From contig MU405473.1 in assembly GCA_022836615.1 (NCBI GenBank), positions 1-22,253 of the forward strand: a stretch of DNA of 22,253 nucleotides, read 5' to 3'. The notes under the pieces were generated by a model, which was given only the letters and a program-made list of their open reading frames with translations, made no database searches and was not told the origin of the DNA. The DNA is from Annulohypoxylon bovei var. microspora. Lineage: Eukaryota > Ascomycota > Sordariomycetes > Xylariales > Hypoxylaceae. The position numbers were made by a program, and so were the translations under genes. Below, in pieces: positions 11,214 through 22,169 of this stretch; position 1 is the first letter of the stretch, and every line of letters starts with the position of its first letter.

Positions 11214-12852
11214 ATGGATCAAAAAGCTCTTATACCCGACCGAAGCCCACGTTCCGCGGGCTCTCTTTCTCGGACGCCGGTGCTCGGTTTCGCATCTATC
11301 CTAGGCGCTTTCGTGTGCATTATCGGGACGGCCGCTGTGCTAGCATCGTCTAACGGGCGGGAACACCAGACGTGGCCGAGCGCGGACCGGATGCTGCAGC
11401 CGTCAGTTGTACTGTCCGTACTAACCGCAGCAACGAATGCCTTATTAATTTTAGCTTTTCAAGAGGGTGTTGTAATATCATGGTGGCGCAAGATGACGCA
11501 CGGCGGCGACCTTAATGACTGCCACCGGTATTGGTTGTATGCTAACAGCATACCGGCTGCAGTTACAGCCGGACGTCACTTAAATAAAGTAAATTTCATT
11601 TTTGATTTAGAAGTTATCCGAACTTGATATCAACTAACGGCGTCTTTTAAAGGTTGGACTCGCTTGCTTAATGCTTGCGCTCGTCGTTGTCGACGGCCCT
11701 ATCTTACAACGTGCTAGCACCGTTCAACCTATTACTATCGAAAAGCCCGGCAATTTTTCTCTCGCTCTATATCAAGATATCTCCGAACATCCAACGGGGT
11801 GGTATACCGGGCGCGTCAAAGAGGTCGACACGCTCTCAGCTAACTTTACTCGCGTGCTCGCCGCTTATAGCAACGGCGACCACGTCACCGTCCGTGCCGA
11901 GGGCTGCCGTGGTTCGTGCCAAGGGGTTGTCGTCGCGCCTGGGTGGGACGTCGATTGCACGTACGAGACAAGGCCCGCGGTCGGGCATCCCGGCATTGGC
12001 GACGAGGTTGACGTAGGCTCTATCTCGGTTACCTTTGGCGGGACGGAACAGACGGGAGCTATTACCGTCGCGGCGGTATTTGCACCCCACGGGATAATGC
12101 AAGATACGATAGCGTCAACATGCCAGATGCAAATCGGGCTTATCCGTCACACAATCGACCTGTCGGCCGACGGCACCACAACGCTACGGCGTAAGCCGTT
12201 ATTATCACCAACTAACGACACAGTCCGCAAGGATTGGCCGAGTTTCGAAACAGCCGGACTGGGCCGGTTCCCGTCGACGTTAGGTGGTATCGCGTTTGCT
12301 GCTTCGCGCTTATTTAGCAGCAGTGTTAAGTTATATAACGGCGGATCGCTGAAAATTCAAGGAGATGGCATTATGGCGTACGCATATCGTAACTCGACCG
12401 ACGACGTGCTAGGATCGACGGAGATGAGCTGGACGGACCCGACTCCCGACGTTATCGCAGCGATCCAAGAGCTTACTTTTAGATGGGCCGACTTTTACGC
12501 CAACGATACGACACCTTTAACGGCGGCATTAGACAGCTCCGAAGTTCTCGCCACCACCGTTTATAGGTCCCATTATGGCTATCTAGGAGCTGCCACCGCC
12601 ATCATGCTACTCGCAACACTATTCATGATGCCGCTGTTTTACGGCTGGAGACAACTCGGTCGCGGATTCTCGCTGAGCCCGGTGGAAATCGCCGCGGCGT
12701 TCGGAGCGCCGCATACCGCCGGCGGCAACCCTCACGCGGACGTCAACACGCTCCTGAAAGAAATAGGCGAGCGCCGAGTACGGTACAGCATGCTCGCATC
12801 CAAGATCATAGACTCGACGCCGGATTCCGAAAACCCCGGTAACCCGGCGTAA
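11214..12852 (+). CDS. Fungal four-pass membrane protein of unknown function
   Basis: Two exons, 11214-11588 and 11653-12852, encode 524 residues. The 64 bp intron has GT...AG ends and a CTAAC branch site at 11634-11638. Splicing joins AGRHLNK to VGLACLMLALVVVDG in phase and rebuilds a third membrane segment. Predicted membrane segments are at about 24-44, 64-82, 126-140 and 434-455. The roughly 290-residue loop between segments 3 and 4 has several N-x-S/T sites (NFS, NFT, NDT, NST) and clustered cysteines (CRGSC, CTY, CQM), so it probably faces outside or the secretory lumen. After segment 4 comes GRGFSLSPVEIAAAFGAP, a motif I associate with large families of uncharacterised ascomycete membrane proteins. 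I cannot assign a named family with certainty; it resembles, but may not belong to, the DUF3176-type proteins. The frame is intact. The start is the first in-frame ATG before segment 1; an additional upstream exon is not excluded. Confidence 0.8.
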
Positions 12853-12960
12853 CGATACTAATCCTTGGATTATATAAAGCGTCGTGCGAGATCCCATGAT
12901 TCCCATCTGAAACGGTTCGGTTGCGTTGGTATAATAGGGTTAAGGATGAAGTTATTTTTA

Positions 12961-13482
12961 TTAATAAAAAGAAAAGAAAAGAAAAACTTTACACGGGTTA
13001 AAATAAGAGCCATGTTGGTCGCGTCGTATGCATGTCGCATGTCGCATGTCGCGGGTTTCCCGCGCTGTAAAGGGTGGCGTCAAAAGGTACTTTTCCACGC
13101 ATACGAATCCCCATACAAACGCTTGTATGTACCAACAGCCGACCTTCAATTGAACTTGGAAAAATCCATCCGCTCCCACACCAGCTAAAGCTACCGTTTT
13201 CCGCCCCTTCAATTCCTCGTCAGATTCCCAGTCAAATATTTTATAATTACATAGCTTAATATATCTCGCAAAGAGCCTTCGAATAGACCTGGTTGTATCT
13301 CTTACTGATTGCTGTGCGGGCGGAAAGTCAGGTTGAAAGCCGAGCGCATCTAGGAGTTGCTCATGAAGGTGGTCCCGTGATACCCTTCCCAAAGGCCTTT
13401 TTGCCCTGCATGCAATTTTGTCGAAACCTGAGGTACAACCAGGTTTGATCGAAGGCGCTTTGTGAGATCTATCTGGTCGCAT
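12961..13482 (-). CDS. Hypothetical protein, doubtful
   Basis: A 173-codon minus-strand frame starts with ATG at 13482. The first two thirds read like protein (VSRDHLHEQLLDALGFQPDF, then SIRRLFARYIKLCNYKIFDW, then ESDEELKGRK). The last part is translated from low-complexity CTTTTCTTTTC-like DNA and is unlikely to be the true end. I recognise no family. It may be a broken gene, a first exon, or chance. It lies tail-to-tail with the membrane protein gene, and its upstream region separates it from the P450 relic. Confidence 0.3.
   Translation of the reverse strand: MRPDRSHKAPSIKPGCTSGFDKIACRAKRPLGRVSRDHLHEQLLDALGFQPDFPPAQQSVRDTTRSIRRLFARYIKLCNYKIFDWESDEELKGRKTVALAGVGADGFFQVQLKVGCWYIQAFVWGFVCVEKYLLTPPFTARETRDMRHATCIRRDQHGSYFNPCKVFLFFSFY
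13050..13064. other. Short perfect hairpin
   Basis: CGCGGG-TTT-CCCGCG, directly preceded by three ATGTCGC-like units (about 13028-13050). Too short and isolated to assign a role; there is no T-tract and fungal RNA polymerase II does not use such terminators. Confidence 0.4.
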
Positions 13483-13937
13483 AATTATAAAAGATTTAAC
13501 GAAAGATTGAAGGGGTGGGGAACAGTGGATTGCGAAGGGATGTAGTTGGGTGTGAGCAAAAGTAATTGAATTGCGTGGGCGGTTCGAAAGTTTTCTATCA
13601 CGGTAACCCCGACATTAAAGGCTACTAGGTAATTCTCGCGAACGGACCCACCTAGGCAGGCAAGTTGGTGGCGGAACCTAGAGATGAATTGATTACTTAA
13701 GTTGCTTACCTAAGTCGCTTACATAATTGACTCCTTTCAGTTCAACACAGGTCAAGGACCTGACTAAGGGGAGATAGTTCCTTATAAGATAAGTAAAAGG
13801 TTAACACACGACTTAGGAGTTGCCACTCGCTAGTAAAAAGGACCGCTAAAATAATCAACGAAGTATTGTAACGAATTAATTACTAGGTAGGTACCTAGGT
13901 TAGGTAGGAAATTTGCAACTCTGCTTATGAGCCACGA
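13483..13937. other. Intergenic, no gene seen
   Basis: AT-leaning spacer between the doubtful gene and the P450 relic, with further ACCTAGGTAGGTA-type palindromic motifs at about 13884-13907. No supported ORF. Confidence 0.45.
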
Positions 13938-14447
13938 CTACTCGGCGGCCAACAGCTCCATCTGATTTCCTTTACTCGACATGAAGAACACCCACTTCTT
14001 GTAGCTTCTTGGACGAAACATGACCGGGAACTCGTGGTCTGGCTGCGGGGCCGCAGTCCCGCTAGATGACACTCTACCATTTTCAAGGACTGCCCATGTC
14101 CTGTCCACTGGTGTTATATCAAAGCGTAGAACCATCATAGCAGCAAGACTCAGCATCTCTGTAACCGAGAAGTGCCGACCAGGGCAAAGGTGGTATCCTC
14201 CACCAAACCCACGAAAGGCCATACGCTTGGCACCTTTCTTAGTACTTCCGTGAGACTGTGGAACGAACCGGGTGTGGTCAAACTTTCCAGCATCGGCACC
14301 CCAAGTCCCTTGATCAAAATGAGGGACAGTGGCAGATATTAGAATCGTGCTTCCTTTCTTCAAGAAGTACTTGAATACAATCTGCATGAAAACCGCTAAG
14401 GGGTTTCGTGTGGCCCGGGCAAAAAACACAGACTCGAGTAAGGGCGG
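13938..14447 (-). pseudogene. Cytochrome P450 C-terminal relic (CYP7-like, E-class group IV type)
   Basis: About 170 codons on the minus strand match only the last third of a fungal P450. Recognisable parts, in order: PPLLESVF, a K-helix region with no glutamate at the expected ExxR position (ARATR), the strand LKKGSTILIS, then WGADAGKFDHTRF (PERF-type segment). These are followed by the heme loop FGGGYHLCPGRH with the axial cysteine at 14184-14186, and the terminal PDHEFPVMFRPR typical of group IV enzymes. About eight residues seem missing before LKKGS. No upstream exons (oxygen-binding I-helix, membrane anchor) exist: homology stops at about 14447 and a 21 bp minisatellite starts about 30 bp farther on. 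The frame has no stop, so the decay is by truncation. It cannot encode an active monooxygenase. Confidence 0.8.
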
Positions 14448-14474
14448 TTCGATTTTGTGGCCCGTGCGCGCGCT

Positions 14475-14597
14475 AATCTTCTACTGCGCCACGGCAATCT
14501 CTTACTGCGCCACGGCTATCTCTTACTGCGCCACGGCAATCTTCTACTGCGCCACGCGAACCGCTATTGCGCCACGAAAACCGCTACTACGCCACGG
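14475..14597. repeat. 21 bp minisatellite (TACTGCGCCACGG core)
   Basis: Six tandem units of about 19-21 bp sharing CTACTGCGCCACGG. The first four are nearly identical (AATCTCTTACTGCGCCACGGC type); the last two are diverged (CGCTATTGCGCCACG, CGCTACTACGCCACGG). The array begins about 30 bp from where P450 homology ends. Frames across it produce artificial SYCATAI repeats. Confidence 0.9.
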
Positions 14598-14700
14598 TTT
14601 TCAATTGCCTACCAGCCTACCTACGAGTTTCAATTGCTTACCAGCCCACCCAGCCCACCTACGGGGTTCAATTGCCAATCCATCCACAGCTTTTAATTAC
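14598..14700. repeat. Imperfect TTTCAATTGC repeats
   Basis: Two to three copies of a roughly 35-45 bp unit beginning TTTCAATTGC and containing TACCAGCC and ACCTACG, followed by the transition to extreme AT-rich sequence. Confidence 0.6.
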
Positions 14701-15291
14701 CTAATAATCTTTATAACGTTTTAAATATAAAGATAATTTTGAACCTTTTTTAAACTAGGTCCTTAACCAGCCTTAATTTAGGTTAATCAAGTTGAAAATT
14801 AAGTTAAAAATCAAGGTTTTAAGCTAAGTTAAAGATTAAAGGGGTTAAAAATCAGGTCCCTTAAATGGGTTAAAAATCAAGGTTAAAAATCAAATTTATA
14901 ACTTAGATTTAAGCTTTTTTTACGTACATCTAATTTAATATTTACCCGTTTTAAATATAATTAAGTTTATTTAATTAAATATTTAATTAAATATTTCGTA
15001 ATTTTAATTATTAAGTTATGCGATTATTTTTTATAAAGTTATTTAATTAAAAACGTACAAATTATTAAAAGAAATTAAATGCAATTAAATATAAAATTTA
15101 TACCAACGTATTAACTTATATAGCCTGTGTGTATCGATAAGAATTTAAACTAATAAAATGTTTTCTTTTAAAATTAATTTTTAAATATTTATAAAAAAAA
15201 ATTATTTTATTTTAATTTTAATAAATTAAATAAATTATAATAAATATTAAAAATTTTTATAAAATTTTATTTATATTTATTACGGCGAATA

Positions 15292-15494
15292 GGTTTTAAA
15301 TCGGGATAAAGCTTATGTAATAACGGGATTACGTATTTTATTAACGAAAATATTTAAAATAAAAAATTAAAAAAAAAAAAATTACGAAGTGGTTTTTTTT
15401 AAAAAGTTTTTATATATTAATTTTATGGTTAAAACATTAATTAATTAATTTTATTAATATATTTTAAAAATAACGGTAATTAAACGCCGTTATA
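15292..15494. repeat. Left direct repeat, LTR candidate
   Basis: 203 bp aligning without gaps to 21414-21616. I count about 33 differences, all transitions (about 84% identity). Shared anchors include TATTTTATTAACGAAAATA, GGTTAAAACATTAATTAA and CGCCGTTATA at the end. Similarity to the partner fades left of 15292. Confidence 0.8.
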
Positions 15495-18400
15495 TAACCC
15501 TTTCCTTTGGAAAAAAATTCGGTTTATAAAAGAAATAAATTATTTATTAATACGTTTATAACTTATTCTTTTAATTTTTTTTTTTTTTATAATAAATAAA
15601 TCGTTTTTATTTATTATTTTTAATATTTTATTTTTCGCGGCGGCTTCGATTTACTGCCGGAATTTAACCGAGAAATTAATAACTTTAAAATATAAATTAT
15701 AAAAGTTTTTTATTTTAATTAACGTATTAAAAAAGTTTTTAAAAAAATACCACGTTAAATTAAAATTATAATTTATTTAATCCACTTTATATTAAAACTT
15801 TCCTTTAAAAAACTTAAAGTTTAATATTTTAAATATTTCGTACTTTTATTTTTTATTAATTTTTATTAAAAATAAAGGATTTATTATTTATTTTAAAATT
15901 AAGTTATTTAAGGCTTTAATTAATCGGTTTACGTTTAAAACCCGGTAAATTTTTATATTTAAAAGTAAATTAATTTTAAAAACGTTACGATAAAGCTTTA
16001 TTAACACTTTAAAAAAACTTATTATTAAATAATCCAAGCCGTTATAAAAGTGATTTATTTATTAATTACCTTTACGAATATATATTTAATTATTTATTAT
16101 TTAATTTATCGGTCGTTTTTTTTTATTAATTTATTCGTTTTAACGATTTTACATTAATAAGAAATTTTTACGAGCTTATTATATAACGGAAATTCGGCGT
16201 TTTATTAATAATTAAATAATAATGTAATTAAACTTTTCTTAAAAGGTTTTAAACTTACGAATATGGGTTTATTAATTAAAAATTATTTTTAAAATGAATT
16301 TTATTTTTATTTTTACGAAGGAAAGCCTTATATTCAAGTGCGGTTAAATGGCGTACGCGAAATTTAAATAAAGTAATATTTTCAATTAATTATTTTAAAA
16401 ATAATTTACGAAAAGTTATAATTTTATTTAAATAAATTAATTAAAAATTTTCGTTTAACCGTCGAATTACGAATGTTTTATTATTAATTTACGAAGGTTT
16501 ATTTCGGTGAATTTAATTAACTCGTTTAAAAAAACGGCCACGAATTAAAAACTTTTATTAAATGTAATTATTTTAAAGGTTTTATAAATGTATTAAATGT
16601 GTTTATAATATAAATTTATAAGTTACGCGGTGATATAAATTTTATACGTAAATAATAAAAAAAGTTTTTTATTTAATTAATTAATGATTATTAAAATTAA
16701 GTTAAATCTTTTATAATTAAAAGGTATAAATTTAAAATTTATCGAAATATATTACCATATTTATTTATTAACGAAAAATAATTAAAATAAATTTATTAAT
16801 TTAATTTTAAAGTTTTAATTTTTTTAATATTATTTATAATAAATGTAATAACGGTTTATAAACGTTTTTATGTCGGGTTATAAATACCTTTTTAATATTA
16901 TTATACGCATTTTATTTCAATTTAAATATGTTCGATTTAAAAAATGATAAAACTTATCGTATAATTTAATGTGAAGTTTTTTATTATTTAAAATTATTAA
17001 CTTTTCTTTTAAAAGTAATAATTTATTTTATAAAACGTACCCATTTTTTTTTTTTTTAACCTATTCGTGTTATGCTTTTAATTTAATAATATTTCGATTA
17101 ATCGTTAAAATAATGTTAATTAACTTAATACCTTAAAATGGTTTTTCTTTAAAAACTTTTACTGCGATTAAAATACATTAAAAGTTAAAAAATAATAAGT
17201 TTATTAAAAGTTTATTAACCGGGGGTTACAAGGGATTTATTTTATTATAAAATATTAAAAAAGGTAATAAAATAACGGATTAATTATATTTTTTAATCAT
17301 TTTTTAAATAATTAAATTGGTTGTTTTTTGGGATAAAATATTAATTATTATATTTTTTTTTTTTAAACGATAATGTAACTTGTAATTAAATTAAAATAAA
17401 TGTTTATTTTAACTAGTTTAACGAAAATTTAATATTTTTTTAATGGCGAAATATTATAACATTTAATGGTTTATAAATATATTGAATTTATTATTTAACG
17501 AAACGAGTATATATTTTTAAAGTTTCGTCGTTATTATAATAACGAAGAATTTTTTATTATGGATGAAATAATTATATTTTAAAAAAATTATTATTTTAAA
17601 AAAAAAAACTATTAAATGTTAATTTTTTAATTTGTTTAATTATAAAAAAACTCCGGAAATTATTCCATTAAAAGCGTTGGTTTTTAATTTAATTTTTTAA
17701 TTTTCGTAAAAATGTTTTAAAATTAAAAAAATAATTAAAATTATTTTTAACGTTTTGAATGTTTTAATGTGTTCGTTAATTTAAATTTAATGTAAAGCGG
17801 CGATAAAAAAATGTAAAAGCTTTATGATTTGATTATACTTTAATATGAATTATTAATAAAAATTATAAAAGTTTAAAAACGATTAAAGTTTTCGAATCTA
17901 GGAAAATATTTTTTAATTTTAAACCGTTTTAATTTTATTTTAATTAATAATTACGTTGGAAATAAAAATAATAAACCTTAAAAACTTAATTTTCGTGACC
18001 GAAAATTTACTTTTTTAAATATTAATTTATAAGTTAATGAAACGTAAGCGTTTTAACATTTATCGTATGTAATGTTTATAAAAAAATAAATCTTTTAAAT
18101 AAATTAAAATATTATTTATATACATTATATAAAAATTATTAAAAAACGAAAAAAAAGTTTAATTAATATATTTTTAAAACGTATTAAATTTATTATTTAA
18201 TTTAAAAAAGAATATGCAATATTTATATAATTTGAAATGGGTCCGAAAAGTAATGAAGTTTTTTAAAATAAGGTTTATTTTAATATGGTGGAAAACTTAA
18301 CGGATATTAAGTTTTATAAAAACCTTAATTTTAAAAATTTTTTTTAACGTTTCGTTAATTAAAAAAAAAAATAACGATTTTTTTTAATGCGGGCGTTTAG

Positions 18401-21400
18401 TTTTTAATAATTAATATAAAACTTTAAGCTATTTTTTAATTTTTTTATGAAAAAAATGAGGGATCCATATTTAACTGCATTAAATATGATTTATTTTTTA
18501 TGTAAATAATTCGATAAATATTTTTTTAAAGTCTGTAAATGCTTTATATTTATATTATAAAAAAGGTGTAATTTAATAAAATTAATGCTTTTTTTCAAAT
18601 TTATTTTATAATTAAAAAACTAGTAAAACGGTAATAAATTGTTATTTTTTTTAAAAACATTTTAGTTAAATTATGTAAATAAAAAGGAAATCTTTTTATA
18701 ATTTGTTTTTAAATAAGGTTGTTTTTTTATTATAATTTTTCTTTAAAAATTAAATTAAATTTTTAATAAAATAAAATAAAAATGTTTAATAACCTGTAAA
18801 TTATGTTAAGGTTTCGTTAAAAATGTAATATTTTTTTAATAAACGTTAAGTTTAAAATTAAATAAACGTTTATAATAAATAATAATGTAAAATATATTAA
18901 AAGTTTAATAAAAAATTAAAAAAAAAAAGGTGGGATAATAACGGAAAATTATTAATTCATTTTAATTATAAAGTTTATCGTGAAATATATAAACGTTATA
19001 ATGGTTTACTTTTCTTTTAAAATACGAAATTAAAAATAATCACGGCGTTTTATATTTTTTTATGTAATTTTATTTACGTTTTTCCGAAAAATAAAAAGTT
19101 TTAATATAATATTAAAAGTGTAATAATAACGGGGAAATAACGACTTAAAAAAAATTAATTATTAACGCTGGTTATTTAATATAATATTATGTTTTGTTAA
19201 GAATTTAAATTTTAATATTATTTAAAATTAAAAATGATTTTTTAAATTTATTAAAAAAATAAATATATTATAAAAATTTTTATTTTATATTTAAATATTA
19301 ATATAAATTACTTTATTAATCCGATTAATGATTTATCTGTTAAAGTTTTTAATTATAATAAATTAATTAAATTAAATGGTGGAAAAGTTTTATATATTTA
19401 TTATTAAATGTACGTTTTATTAATTAACGATTATATACGTTTATATTTTAATATTTATTAACGTTTATATTATTATTATTATGTTTATATTTTATAAACG
19501 AATTAATATATTAATTATAAATTATAATCCTTTTATTATAAAGTTAAAAAAATTAAAATTAATAAAAGTAAATATTAATAAATAAATATATAAAAAAGAG
19601 CTTAAATTAAAAGCTTTATTTAAGCATTATTTTCCTTTAATTCTAAATTAATGTTATTTTTATTATATTCTGTTATTTTCTTTTTTAAAATAATAATTAC
19701 CGTTTTAATTTTCACGTTACGCGTTAGGTAATTATTAAAAAAATGGCCTTTTTATTTATAAAAATAATAAATTAAATCCATGTTAAACGTTGCGGAAACG
19801 TTACGTTAACGGAAAATTAAAAAAACTTAAAAAAGTTTTTTCGTACGTGTTTAAGTTATGATTTCCGTGATTAAACGAAAAGTATTAAAACCGGTGGAAA
19901 TTATTTTCGTAACGTTTAAAATAACTTTAATTTTAAGTCGAAATTAAAAAATTATAAAATTAACTTTCTTTTAAATAACTTTGGCGTATTATTAAATTAA
20001 CGCTGAATAAAGGTTTTTAAACTTAATAAATTTTATTTTTTTATTTAAGTAATAATAAAATGTTTAAGTACGGAAATCGGCGGTTAACCGGTGGTTTAAT
20101 TTTTTTTTCCATTCGAATATTGGGATTTTTTTTTTATTTATTAACGATATAAAAAGCGCGTAAAATTTAAAGAATTACTCGTTTAATTACATATTAAATT
20201 TATGGAAATCATTTTTAATTTAAGTTTTAACGTTAAAATTATTATATAATAACCTTAATAAATCGTACATTTATTTAACCTTAATATATCGATTAATGTT
20301 ATTTTTAATAAAAAAAAATTAAAAAATTAATTTAATTTTACCTTTAATAAATAAATAAAATTATATAAATTAAATATGTTTTTTAAAGAATTTTTATTAA
20401 TTAATTTAAAACTTATTCTTCGTGTTTATTTTTTATTTTTCGAACGTAAAATTTAATTCATTTAATAAAAAACGCGGATCTTTAATGCGGATTTTTAACG
20501 AAAATAAAAATAAAATTATCGATTATATTCCGGGGGTGCGTCGAAGGTTATTTAATTCTTTGAATTCGTTATTTTATTCCATTAAAAAAACGATTAAATT
20601 TTATAACGTATGAGTTAAGGTAAAAAAATAAAAGGCGCGAAAAAAAGTAAAAGGAATAAAAAAAACAAAGGAAATAAAAAAAATAAAAAGAAAAAAAACG
20701 ATCCGCGATTAATTTTTTAACGTTATTAATTTATTTAAAATAACGGATAATATAATTTAAAATAAATTTACTTTTATTATATTAAGCCTTAAAAACGGGG
20801 TAATAAAACTTCGTTATAAGTTTAATTAAAAGATACGTTCGTTTTAATTAAAAAATTTATTAATAAACGGAGCTTTCTTTTTCTTTTTTTTTTTAAAAAA
20901 AAAAACAAGTTTCCGATTTTATTACTAAGCAATTAATCGGATAATTTTTCGAATTATTAAAAGTTTTAACGTTTTCTTTAAAGTTAAAAACTTTTTTTTA
21001 ATTATAAATAAAAATTTATCGATTTAAAATTATATAATTAAAAAAACGAAAACGGATTTTAATTAATTAACTTAATTAATAAACGGCTTAATGTTTTTAT
21101 TAAAACTTTTATTTAACGGTTTAAATGTTATTATTAATTAATAACGAAATAAATGGTATTAAAAAATATTTTATCGCGGATAAAAGTAAAGTTTTATAAC
21201 CATTAATATAAAGAATTTCGTTTAAAAAAATAAAAACTTTTAAAAATTAAATGCGAATTAAAAATAAAACTTTAAACATATCGTAACTTAAAAAGAATTA
21301 AATTAATACGTAAATACTTATATATTTAAAAAAAAAAAAAATTTTAAAAACAAGCTTTTAAATTAAAAAAATAAAATAAATAAATAACTTTAAATATTAT

Positions 21401-21413
21401 ATTATAACGAGCA

Positions 21414-21616
21414 AGTTTTAAATTAAAATAAAGCTTATATAATAATAAAACCATGTATTTTATTAACGAAAATATTTAAAATAAAAAGTTAAAAAAAAAA
21501 AAACCACGAAATAATTTCTTTTAAAAGGTTTTTATATATTAATTTTACGGTTAAAACATTAATTAACCGGTTCCGTTAATATACTTTAAAAGTAACGGCA
21601 ATTAAGCGCCGTTATA
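21414..21616. repeat. Right direct repeat, LTR candidate
   Basis: Partner of 15292-15494. This copy keeps some G and C that are A and T in the left copy (for example AACCGGTTCCG against AATTAATTTTA), and the reverse elsewhere, so both copies mutated independently. Confidence 0.8.
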
Positions 21617-21760
21617 ATATTATAATAAAATTTATAATATTTTTATTTTTATTTTTTAAAAATATTTAAAAGTTTTTATTAATTAATATTATTTAAAAAA
21701 ATTTATATTTATATAAAAAAAATCGTTACGTTATAAAAACCCGGAATTAAAAAAAAAATT
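21617..21760. other. AT-rich spacer
   Basis: AT-rich sequence between the right repeat and the pentamer array. It contains the last cytosines on this strand (21741-21742). Confidence 0.6.
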
Positions 21761-22169
21761 TAAAATGAAATAAAATAAAATAAAATAAAATAAAATAAAA
21801 TGAAATAAAATGAAATAAAATGAAATAAAATAAAATAAAATAAAATGAAATAAAATGAAATAAAATAAAATAAAATGGAATAAAATGAAATAAAATGGGA
21901 TAAAATAAGATAAAATGGGATAAAATGGAATAAAATGAAATAAAATAAAATAAAATGGAATAAAATGGGATAAAATAAAATAAAATAAAATAAAATAAAA
22001 TAGGATAGGATAAGATAAAATAAGATGGGATAGGATGGGATAAGATGGGATAAGATAGGATAAGATGGGATAGGATGGGATAGGATGGGATAGGATGGGA
22101 TAGGATGGGATAGGATGGGATAGGATGGGATAGGATGGGATAGGATGGGATAGGATGGGATAGGATGGG
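21761..22169 (+). repeat. Subtelomeric pentamer satellite (TRRRA)n
   Basis: Continuous array of 5 bp units that all begin with T and end with A and vary only in the three purines between. The distal part (22071-22160) is nine exact copies of TAGGATGGGA followed by TAGGATGGG. Moving inward, units become TAAGATGGGA, then mixed TGGGA/TAAAA, then almost only TAAAA and TGAAA. The series is what progressive G-to-A change of a TGGGA-type array would give. It abuts the telomere directly. Confidence 0.92.

Larger units (their letters stand above)
15292..21616. mobile_element. Degraded LTR retrotransposon (candidate)
   Basis: Bounded by two 203 bp direct repeats about 6.1 kb apart, giving a total of about 6.3 kb, the size of a fungal Gypsy or Copia element. 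Internal coding sequence is destroyed by C-to-T and G-to-A change, so family, orientation, primer-binding site and target-site duplication cannot be read. The assignment rests on the paired repeats, the spacing and the RIP pattern. Two unrelated copies of a dispersed repeat would be the alternative. Confidence 0.6.
14701..21760. other. RIP-like AT-rich subtelomeric block
   Basis: About 7 kb of very AT-rich DNA with stop codons in every frame; composition changes sharply at about 14700. Most remaining C residues sit in CpG, while CpA is scarce, as expected if RIP changed CpA to TpA. Paired repeats inside it differ only by transitions. Near the left edge (about 14765-14900) several GTTAAAAATCAAGG units recur. 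A lysine-codon-like purine tract lies at about 20617-20705. No gene, tRNA or rRNA is supported. Confidence 0.85.

Noticed and set aside
14475..14597. CRISPR-like array
   Set aside because: Contiguous 21 bp tandem units without spacers in a fungal genome.
14329..14724. Plus-strand frame with SYCATAI repeats
   Set aside because: Antisense of the P450 relic continued through the 21 bp minisatellite.
20422..20613. 63-codon frame inside the AT-rich block
   Set aside because: Isolated survivor in RIP-mutated DNA, dominated by AT-rich codons (Asn, Lys, Phe, Ile), no motif; likely chance or a transposon remnant.
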